From the IMG/VR virus record IMGVR_UViG_3300006128_000015, positions 1-53,563 of that record: a stretch of 53,563 nt of DNA; one strand, 5' to 3'. Below are positions 49,267 to 53,563 of this stretch, one piece after another. The position numbers and the translations under genes are program-made. This DNA comes from a virus. Each line of letters opens with the position of its first letter. Position 1 is the stretch's first letter. The notes under the pieces were generated by a model. The model did no database searches. It saw nothing but the letters and a program-made list of their open reading frames with translations, and was not told the DNA's origin.

Positions 49267-49631
49267 TACTTCGTTGCTTCCCGCAGTGCATCGCGGATGC
49301 GATTACGCTCCGACTGCTCCCACTCACGTCGCTTCTCTACTTCGGGGTCGTGTTCCCAGTCCTCAAACTTCTTGTCCCAGTGCTTGTTCTGCTTCTCGTA
49401 GAGCTTCTTGAGCGCTTCGGTCTGGCCCGGGACATAAACTAGTTGTTCTTTAGTTGGCTGAGCATAGGTACGCAGCCACCAACCAAGGTGGAGTTTCTTC
49501 GTGCGCTTGCTATACCGCATCTCGATCCGCAACGGGCCGCACAACATCTGGCAGCCTACGGACAAACTCCGCCACGGGTAGAAGTTGAAGCCTTGACGGA
49601 TAGGCTCGCCCTCTTCACGAATATAGAACAT
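49266..49631 (-). CDS. hypothetical protein next to terminase (121 aa)
   Basis: The N-terminal half is beta-rich with many aromatic residues (GFNFYPWRSLSVGCQMLCGP, LHLGWWLRTYAQPTKEQLVY). The C-terminal half is a very charged helix (KLYEKQNKHWDKKFEDWEHD, then ERNRIRDALREATK). No family is recognised. Location between terminase subunits suggests a packaging accessory. Confidence 0.65.
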   Translation of the reverse strand: MFYIREEGEPIRQGFNFYPWRSLSVGCQMLCGPLRIEMRYSKRTKKLHLGWWLRTYAQPTKEQLVYVPGQTEALKKLYEKQNKHWDKKFEDWEHDPEVEKRREWEQSERNRIRDALREATK

Positions 49632-49636
49632 ACCTA

Positions 49637-49825
49637 CTACTCTTCCACGTCCATGGCCTGCATCGTCAAATCCATCTTTATCATATCTAGGGCACCTACA
49701 ACAGCGGCTACGGGCACGTGGTGTACATGCTCATTAACAACCCGCGCCAAATCACGCATCAGGTTCTGAACCTCGGGATAATGCGGGGCGTAGCCCATAG
49801 ATACCACGTTGCTATCTTCACTCAC
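49637..49825 (-). CDS. small hypothetical protein (62 aa)
   Basis: It starts at GTG inside the end of the small-terminase gene (8-base overlap). The protein is acidic at its ends with helical segments (VQNLMRDLARVVNEHVHHVP, ALDMIKMDLTMQAMDVEE). Its stop lies 5 bases before the next gene. No family is recognised. Confidence 0.6.
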   Translation of the reverse strand: MSEDSNVVSMGYAPHYPEVQNLMRDLARVVNEHVHHVPVAAVVGALDMIKMDLTMQAMDVEE

Positions 49826-50429
49826 CCTCTATATCTCCCGTATTCTCGGCGTCTACCTCTTCAAACTCTGCGTCGTGAATCCCAAGCTCTTCCTCTAGGT
49901 CCATACCCAGAGGCTTAATATCTACTACTTCGGCGTTCAGCAGGCGCTTGACTCGCTCCTTAATGGCGTTCTCAAGGCTCTCGGGACTGTTGTAGTTGAT
50001 GTTAATCTCGCTCTTGCTGGTGAAGAGCCCAATATCGCTGTGCTTGCCGAGGAGCTCAATGGCCTTAAGTTCGTACTTAGCATCACCGCAGTCAGCTAGT
50101 TCAAGCAACTTAGTAGTTAGTGCTGTGCGCACTTGGACCACATCCATCGCCATTGATTGCCCATAGGATTTCAGGAACGCCGCTGCACCGAGCGCGGTGG
50201 GCAGGCTCTTTAGCAAGCCAGACTTCTGGTCCTTGATGGCCGACTCTAATAGGCGCTTCTCTTCTTTGAGTGTGGCGGGGTCAACCTCTACCGGGGCCCC
50301 TAGGGATTCGAGTAGCTCTGCCGTATTAGCGGCTGCCATCAACTCGTCAGCAAAAGAATTTAGCTCTTCGTCGTCTGTGCTGTAGGGGACTGGGTGGTCG
50401 TTACTAGGTTCTATCTTAACAACAGCCAT
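49818..50429 (-). CDS. terminase small subunit (putative)
   Basis: The 203-residue protein has the order typical of small terminases. An N-terminal polar part is followed by a helical core (MDVVQVRTALTTKLLELADC, AKYELKAIELLGKHSDIGLF), the TSKSEININY strand, a coiled helix (LENAIKERVKRLL) and an acidic C-terminal tail. The VRTALT/ELLGKHSDIGLFT pattern is known to me from phage small terminases. It would recognise the packaging site and load the large subunit. Confidence 0.75.
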   Translation of the reverse strand: MAVVKIEPSNDHPVPYSTDDEELNSFADELMAAANTAELLESLGAPVEVDPATLKEEKRLLESAIKDQKSGLLKSLPTALGAAAFLKSYGQSMAMDVVQVRTALTTKLLELADCGDAKYELKAIELLGKHSDIGLFTSKSEININYNSPESLENAIKERVKRLLNAEVVDIKPLGMDLEEELGIHDAEFEEVDAENTGDIEGE

Positions 50430-50460
50430 GAATAAGCATCCGCTTGTAGGAGCAAGGCGC

Positions 50461-50490
50461 TATATAGGCACGCAGATAGTAGTTAGTAAA
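50461..50490 (-). promoter_or_regulatory. weak candidate promoter before the small terminase
   Basis: On the minus strand TTTACT (50490-50485) is followed after 18 bases by TATATA (50466-50461). The start codon is at 50429. The -35 is a partial match, and nothing else supports it. Confidence 0.3.
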
Positions 50491-50496
50491 GGGGTA

Positions 50497-50823
50497 TTAT
50501 TCTGGCGGTAGATGTGGGCACTTCTTCTGGCTACGTACCTCATGGTGTAGCTCTTTGAGCTCTTTAAATTCGGCCAATAGTACTTCATGGTCTTGCTGGG
50601 CCCGCAGTTCCCCCTCTTTGCCCAGTACCGATTGCCCTACCATGATGAGCGGTAAGAATATTAGCTGCAAGAACGCACTCGATACATACTGAACTATAGG
50701 GCTAATACTGGGGAAGAAGATCGGGGACACAGTCAAGAACGCAAATATATACACGCACCACATGGTGCCTACGGCCTTAGTAGCCCTAGCTGCGATCCAG
50801 TTATTTACGTCGTCAAGGGTCAT
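50497..50823 (-). CDS. two-pass membrane protein (108 aa), possibly holin-like
   Basis: The sequence MTLDDVNNWIAARATKAVG is followed by two hydrophobic helices, about residues 21-39 (MWCVYIFAFLTVSPIFFPS) and 44-63, and a charged C-terminal helix with a Lys/Cys/Pro-rich end. I recognise the N-terminal pattern from small phage and bacterial membrane proteins of unknown role. It is the first gene of the minus block, right behind a strong promoter with no room for a ribosome site. Holin or superinfection protein are possible. Confidence 0.7.
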   Translation of the reverse strand: MTLDDVNNWIAARATKAVGTMWCVYIFAFLTVSPIFFPSISPIVQYVSSAFLQLIFLPLIMVGQSVLGKEGELRAQQDHEVLLAEFKELKELHHEVRSQKKCPHLPPE

Positions 50824-50829
50824 CCCACA

Positions 50830-50858
50830 TTTATACTATACCTGCGCACGGGACTCAA
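50830..50858 (-). promoter_or_regulatory. strong sigma70-like promoter, leaderless context
   Basis: On the minus strand TTGAGT (50858-50853), 17 bases and TATAAA (50835-50830) lie six bases before the ATG at 50823. Transcription would be expected to begin at or very near the A of the start codon, giving a leaderless message for the first gene of the structural block. Confidence 0.6.
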
Positions 50859-50937
50859 CGGGTCCCTTATAGGGGGGTGTTTCTGGAACGCGATACTTAT
50901 TAAACGAACTACAAAAAACATAGGGGGTGGGGGGTGT

Positions 50938-50998
50938 AAAACTGAAATCGTGTCGTCGGATGTGCAAAACTGAAATCGTGTCGTCGGATGTGTAAAAC
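50938..50998. repeat. 28-bp tandem direct repeat (two copies and a remnant)
   Basis: A 27-base unit, AAAACTGAAATCGTGTCGTC followed by GGATGTG, is identical at 50938-50964 and 50966-50992 (period 28). A five-base third start (AAAAC) lies at 50994. It lies in the gap between divergent gene blocks, so a binding site pair for a regulator or replication protein is likely. Confidence 0.85.
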
Positions 50999-51103
50999 AG
51001 TATGTAATATACAATGCGGAGTCCCATCTGGTGCTTTGGGGGGTGCCCCGCCCGTGGGGTCGCCCGGCGCTGGAAACAATGCCACCCTGCCACCACCCCG
51101 CGC

Positions 51104-51122
51104 GCCTAACGGCGTGTTAGGC
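51104..51122. repeat. palindrome GCCTAAC-5-GTTAGGC
   Basis: 7-bp arms around GGCGT. The longest member of a family of CTAAC/GTTAG inverted repeats seen at least six times in the right 2.3 kb (also 51878, 52070, 52731, 52799, 53321). Confidence 0.8.
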
Positions 51123-51195
51123 CGATAAAACCTAACAGAATCAAAGGCTTGCGATTTATCTTGCTTTATGTGCTACGTTTACCCCATAAGGATCA

Positions 51196-51213
51196 TGCAG
51201 CGATGATGCTGCA
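51196..51213 (+). promoter_or_regulatory. leader hairpin before the 189-residue protein
   Basis: TGCAGC, loop GATGAT, GCTGCA: a 6-bp perfect stem about 12 bases before the ribosome site ATGGAGC. It may stabilise the message or regulate it. Confidence 0.35.
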
Positions 51214-51237
51214 CATTAACGTAATGGAGCAAACGAC

Positions 51238-51807
51238 ATGACTGTTACCACTAAGAAAGCCTCTAAGGCTGAAGTCGCCCGTAATCAAACGGCCAAGGCC
51301 CATGCGCTTGCCAATACTAAGGCAATCGAGGTTACATGGGAAACCGCCTACGATAACGTGGTGAAAGGCGTTGGTTCGGAATTAGGCGCGGCGCGCATTT
51401 TGGGTGCCAAGCTCAACGAAGAATTTGCTGCTGAGATGGCTGCTTTTCAGTGCCACTGGTCATCTTTCACCACGGCGAATTGCCGGACGGACAACGAAAA
51501 GGCTATCCTCGCCCGGATTGAAGGGCACCGCAAAGCGATTCAGGCCATTGCGGAAGCCAGGCTAGGAACTGACGCGCGGGATATTCCGTGGAGCCGCGCC
51601 AAGGCTGCGAGTAAGGAATTGTTTGGGATAAAGCGTTTGGAGGCGACGCCTAAGCCACTGGAAAGCCGGATCAAGGAAACGCTGATCAAGCTAGGCAAGG
51701 CCGGACGGAAAGAGGAGCGGCCCACTGAAAGCGAGTTTACGCTTTGCAGTGAGATTGAACGGTTGCTTGTGACCTATTTCAAGTACGATACCTCACAGCT
51801 TGGCTAA
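51238..51807 (+). CDS. hypothetical early protein (189 aa)
   Basis: The 189-residue protein starts at the ATG behind GGAGCAAACGAC. It is Lys/Ala/Glu-rich and largely helical: a basic N-terminus (TVTTKKASKAEVARNQTAKA), a middle with WETAYDNVVKGVGSELGAAR, and a C-terminal part (LIKLGKAGRKEERPTESEFT). No family is recognised. It has its own promoter region and a perfect terminator, so it is a stand-alone, probably well-expressed early unit. Its place next to the repeat-rich region makes a replication or regulatory role possible. Confidence 0.75.
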   Translation: MTVTTKKASKAEVARNQTAKAHALANTKAIEVTWETAYDNVVKGVGSELGAARILGAKLNEEFAAEMAAFQCHWSSFTTANCRTDNEKAILARIEGHRKAIQAIAEARLGTDARDIPWSRAKAASKELFGIKRLEATPKPLESRIKETLIKLGKAGRKEERPTESEFTLCSEIERLLVTYFKYDTSQLG

Positions 51808-51830
51808 TCACTTAGCTATCTAATCACCCG

Positions 51831-51861
51831 CCCCGCTAGGTTCGCCTAGCGGGGTTTTTTT
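51831..51861 (+). terminator. Rho-independent terminator with TTCG tetraloop
   Basis: A perfect 10-bp stem CCCCGCTAGG/CCTAGCGGGG with a TTCG loop is followed by seven T. It lies 24 bases after the stop of the 189-residue protein. Confidence 0.95.
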
Positions 51862-51877
51862 GTGCCTGCGCTCCGCG

Positions 51878-51893
51878 CCTAACGCCTGTTAGG
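51878..51893. repeat. palindrome CCTAAC-4-GTTAGG
   Basis: 6-bp arms around GCCT, directly after the terminator. Member of the CTAAC/GTTAG family. Confidence 0.75.
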
Positions 51894-51956
51894 TGATTAG
51901 CTAGTCCGCGCTTGAGCAGCACCTTGTATGTCTCATCCACCTAACCACCCACCCCG

Positions 51957-51982
51957 CCAACCAGCCCCGCCAACCAGCCCCG
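51957..51982. repeat. 13-bp tandem repeat
   Basis: CCAACCAGCCCCG occurs twice in direct succession at the GC-rich edge of the AT-rich array. Confidence 0.8.
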
Positions 51983-52037
51983 CGTTATGACAGTGTTCAA
52001 AAGTTGTTAAGCGGCGACGCCGAGCGGTGATGACAGT

Positions 52038-52566
52038 GATGTTATAATGTTAAGTGGATACGCAGCGACCTAACCAACGGTTAGATTGTTATACTGTTAT
52101 AATGTTAGCTGTTTTGGGGGTAATTTGAGGCTCCTAATGTTATAATGTGATATGTTATGAAACTAAGGTTGTTATAATGTTAACGTAACATTTGGTTCAA
52201 AACTAACCTAATGTTATATTGTTCATTCAAATGTTATTATCTTATCGATGAACATTAGATATGTAGACGCTAATCCTAATGTTATGTAAAAACGCATAAC
52301 AAATACCATAACATTAATCATAACATTATAAGCTACTGAAACTAAACGAAAAAACGGGTAATGTTATTTGTTATGTTTTTTTGAGGGTGCGCGGGCGATT
52401 TCCGCGTTTGAGGCACTGTGCAAGTGGAAGCTGAGCAGCCGTTGTAATGTTGAAAACCCCTATTATTATATTATTATATCATTACTACTACTAACACTAA
52501 GAAATCATTACGTTTTTTTCCGATTTCAAATGTTATTTTTAATGTTATGAAAAACCAAACATAACA
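52038..52566. repeat. AT-rich array of TGTTAT/ATAACA boxes (candidate origin or operator array)
   Basis: TGTTAT occurs 13 times on the plus strand (starting 52040, 52087, 52095, 52138, 52153, 52170, 52212, 52232, 52280, 52362, 52369, 52531, 52543) and four times inverted (52296, 52308, 52320, 52561). Most sit in AATGTTAT or ATTGTTAT context. The 12-mer GTTATAATGTTA is exact at 52041, 52096 and 52171. The region has no convincing gene and contrasts with GC-rich surroundings, as expected for an iteron-type origin or a cooperative operator array. Confidence 0.75.
52070..52084. repeat. palindrome CTAACC-3-GGTTAG
   Basis: 6-bp arms around AAC, inside the left part of the TGTTAT array. Member of the CTAAC/GTTAG family. 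Confidence 0.75.
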
Positions 52567-52624
52567 TTACCCCTCGCTGCGCTCAGCCTGCTTCTCTCCG
52601 CTGCGCTTCGCTCCACTCAACTCC

Positions 52625-52646
52625 GTTTGCAGACTACTCTGCAAAC
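52625..52646. repeat. perfect hairpin, 9-bp stem
   Basis: GTTTGCAGA, loop CTAC, TCTGCAAAC. No T run follows, so it is not a standard terminator. It lies between the TGTTAT array and the next promoter. Confidence 0.75.
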
Positions 52647-52660
52647 CGAACCCACATCCA

Positions 52661-52689
52661 TTGACCCAAGCTATTTATTGTGCTACTAT
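52661..52689 (+). promoter_or_regulatory. sigma70-like promoter of the right-end operon
   Basis: TTGACC (52661-52666), 17 bases, TACTAT (52684-52689). It lies 70 bases before the ATG at 52762. A CTAAC/GTTAG palindrome (52731-52745) lies between it and the start, about 35 bases after the expected transcription start. Confidence 0.6.
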
Positions 52690-52730
52690 AAAAGAAAAAA
52701 TCAGAGTACAGGGGGGCCGACCATTTCGGC

Positions 52731-52745
52731 CTAACGAGTGGTTAG
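52731..52745. repeat. palindrome CTAAC-5-GTTAG (operator candidate)
   Basis: 5-bp arms around GAGTG in the leader of the right-end operon. The position just after a promoter fits a repressor site or a small leader hairpin. Confidence 0.65.
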
Positions 52746-52761
52746 ATTTTAGGAGCGAACG

Positions 52762-52974
52762 ATGAAGCACAAGAAAGAGATTATTGACCCCGCCGACCCT
52801 AACGGGCGGTTAGAATTGGCCGCCGCCTTCGGCTGGCCTGCTGCATGGGATGCGTGCATTAAGGTGCTAACCGCACGAGAGGCAAAGGAGACCGACCGGC
52901 GCAAGAAGGTACGGCTGCGCCTGATGCTACTCAATGCACAAACCCAATACGAAGTAGTGACGAGCAACACCTAA
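52762..52974 (+). CDS. hypothetical early protein (70 aa)
   Basis: First gene of the right-end operon, with AGGAGCGAACG before ATG. The sequence IDPADPNGRLELAAAFGWPA and WDACIKVLTAREAKETDRRK is helical with a basic C-terminal half. A CTAAC/GTTAG palindrome (52799-52813) lies inside its coding sequence. No family is recognised. Its stop lies 15 bases before the next ATG. Confidence 0.7.
   Translation: MKHKKEIIDPADPNGRLELAAAFGWPAAWDACIKVLTAREAKETDRRKKVRLRLMLLNAQTQYEVVTSNT
52799..52813. repeat. palindrome CTAAC-5-GTTAG inside a gene
   Basis: 5-bp arms around GGGCG, coding PNGRL in the 70-residue protein. Its occurrence in coding sequence suggests the family is under selection or is a mobile or host-derived signal. 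Confidence 0.6.
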
Positions 52975-52989
52975 CAAAGGAGCAGACCA

Positions 52990-53166
52990 ATGACCGAGTT
53001 TAAGTTTAGCAAAGAGCAACTGGATGCCGTTGCCCTACTGAGAGAAGCAGGCTGTGCCGTGGTCGTGTTCGACCCTGAGGAGCTCAAGGGGGTCGAGGAT
53101 AAGATCGACGACATCGAGGAGCGCCTGATCGAGCTGGGTTGGGACGTGATCGAGTATTGGAGGTAG
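52990..53166 (+). CDS. conserved small acidic phage protein (58 aa)
   Basis: The ATG at 52990 has AAAGGAGCAGACCA before it. The 58-residue protein reads FKFSKEQLDAVALLREAGCA, VVVFDPEELKGVEDKIDDIE and ERLIELGWDVIEYW. The FxPEEL and ERLIELGxxVI elements are known to me from a small phage protein family without assigned function. The stop is two bases before the next ATG, so the genes are co-translated. Confidence 0.75.
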   Translation: MTEFKFSKEQLDAVALLREAGCAVVVFDPEELKGVEDKIDDIEERLIELGWDVIEYWR

Positions 53167-53167
53167 T

Positions 53168-53362
53168 ATGCACTGGTGTGTGCAGTGCGGGGGAGATGTC
53201 GCGCCTCGACGTGCAGACTTAGGTTACTTAACTTGCCTAACCTGTGGCGACCGCGAAGCAAGGAGCGTGAGGCACACCGTCGTGCCTATGAACAAGTCCA
53301 ACTACACAGTGATTACTAACCTAACAGAGTTAGCACAGCTGAACCCGAAAGGAGTGAGGTGA
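53168..53362 (+). CDS. small zinc-ribbon protein (64 aa)
   Basis: C4-x2-C7 (MHWCVQCGGDVAPRRADLG) and C23-x2-C26 (LTCLTCGDREA) form a zinc ribbon, followed by RHTVVPMNKSNYTVIT and LAQLNPKGVR. I recognise the plan from phage early regions. It may bind DNA or a host protein. A CTAAC/GTTAG repeat (53321-53333) lies in its 3' part. The next gene starts one base after its stop codon. Confidence 0.75.
   Translation: MHWCVQCGGDVAPRRADLGYLTCLTCGDREARSVRHTVVPMNKSNYTVITNLTELAQLNPKGVR
53321..53333. repeat. palindrome CTAAC-3-GTTAG inside a gene
   Basis: 5-bp arms around AGA, coding LTELA in the zinc-ribbon protein. Sixth clear member of the family. Confidence 0.6.
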
Positions 53363-53363
53363 A

Positions 53364-53563
53364 GTGGAAGCTAAACCAAGGGAACCGCCCGCAGTTCCGG
53401 AACTCCTCTGGCCCAAGTTAGTGGAGGGCTCGAAGACCTTCGCCGGATACGGATACGGATACAGAGACGGATACGGAGACGGATACGGATACGGAAACGG
53501 AAACGGAGACGGAAACAAAGACGGAGACGGATACGAAAACGGAGACGGAGACGGATACGGAGA
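53364..53563 (+). CDS. Gly-Tyr/Asp/Asn repeat protein (partial, runs off the window)
   Basis: It starts at GTG behind AAAGGAGTGAGGTGAA. About 27 ordinary residues (PREPPAVPELLWPKLVEG, then SKTFAG) lead into a dipeptide repeat of Gly followed by Tyr, Asp or Asn, with occasional Arg, Lys or Glu for Gly. I have seen such Gly-Tyr/Asp repeat ends in early proteins of other phages, with unknown role. The gene has no stop before the window end. Confidence 0.7.
   Translation, partial: MEAKPREPPAVPELLWPKLVEGSKTFAGYGYGYRDGYGDGYGYGNGNGDGNKDGDGYENGDGDGYG
53445..53563 (+). repeat. hexanucleotide coding minisatellite
   Basis: Nineteen full GGA-NAC hexamers and a partial one, with N mostly T, G or A, and three units replacing GGA by AGA, AAA or GAA. 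The plus strand is strongly purine-rich. Unit number may vary by slippage. Confidence 0.9.

Larger units (their letters stand above)
50859..51237. other. divergent intergenic region
   Basis: No convincing gene. It holds the promoter for the minus block, the 28-bp direct repeats, a G-rich stretch (50920-50935), the CTAAC/GTTAG palindrome at 51104-51122, and a leader hairpin TGCAGC/GCTGCA at 51196-51213 before the plus gene. A plus-strand promoter is expected at about 51149-51177 (TTGCGA, 17 bases, then GCTACG), but the match is weak. Confidence 0.6.

Noticed and set aside
50938-50998. CRISPR array
   Set aside because: Only two repeats with one base between them and no spacers.
50836-51096. 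Minus-strand frame of 86 codons in the divergent region
   Set aside because: Encodes the direct repeats and promoter in a low-complexity frame; no ribosome site.
52368-52550. Plus-strand frame of 60 codons in the AT-rich array
   Set aside because: Starts inside the box array, no ribosome site, composition simply follows AT-richness.
53330-53518. Minus-strand Pro-Tyr/Ser/Phe repeat frame
   Set aside because: Antisense of the GGA-NAC repeat; the plus frame has a good start and is coupled to its neighbour.
1-53563. tRNA or rRNA genes, integrase, insertion sequences
   Set aside because: None recognised by eye on either strand; small tRNAs could still be missed without a dedicated search.

Overview
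The window reads as most of a lytic, short-tailed (podovirus-like) tailed-phage genome of the environmental type. It carries a family A DNA polymerase, a primase-helicase, a T7-lysozyme-type amidase, a P22-type portal, a terminase pair, a Mu gpT-like major capsid protein and a very large ejected polyvalent protein. I see no integrase, excisionase, repressor cassette or tRNA. I also see no phage RNA polymerase, and the recognisable promoters are sigma70-like, so transcription is probably by the host enzyme. The host cannot be read reliably. Gene families and the GC-rich coding sequence suggest a proteobacterium, but this is inference.

Layout. (1) Positions 1-12624, plus strand: a compact replication and nucleotide operon with ATGA/TGATG overlaps and a recurrent extended Shine-Dalgarno (AGGAGCA[A/G]AC). 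It encodes small hypothetical proteins, DNA polymerase, two tandem paralogues, a glycosyltransferase-like enzyme, a DUF3310 protein, a Cas4/RecB-like Fe-S nuclease, an HNH protein, an SNF2 helicase, a candidate ssDNA-binding protein, an HTH protein and a primase-helicase. It ends at a strong terminator at 12666-12695. (2) Positions 12694-50823, minus strand, transcribed right to left: a two-transmembrane protein, small and large terminase, portal, GroES-like co-chaperonin, scaffold, capsid and decoration proteins, adaptors, a cluster of small Lys/Gly-rich proteins, appendage proteins, the lysis cassette (amidase, holin, nested spanins), tail proteins, and the internal/ejection proteins ending in the 2228-residue polyvalent protein. 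Three free-standing homing-type endonucleases from three unrelated families (GIY-YIG, LAGLIDADG, endonuclease VII/HNH) lie between structural genes. (3) Positions 51238-53563, plus strand: early-type small genes around a 0.95 kb non-coding region (51808-52761). That region holds a perfect terminator, CTAAC/GTTAG palindromes and 17 copies of TGTTAT in AT-rich DNA. It is the best candidate for a replication origin or operator array. The window ends inside a hexanucleotide-repeat gene.

The points most worth a second look are: the TGTTAT array and a further copy inside the spacer of an internal promoter; a virion gene split by one in-frame TAA; a pseudoknot-capable leader upstream of a capsid-region gene; a terminator-promoter pair immediately after the capsid gene; a probable leaderless promoter at 50823; and a YAxGG motif recurring across many virion proteins.
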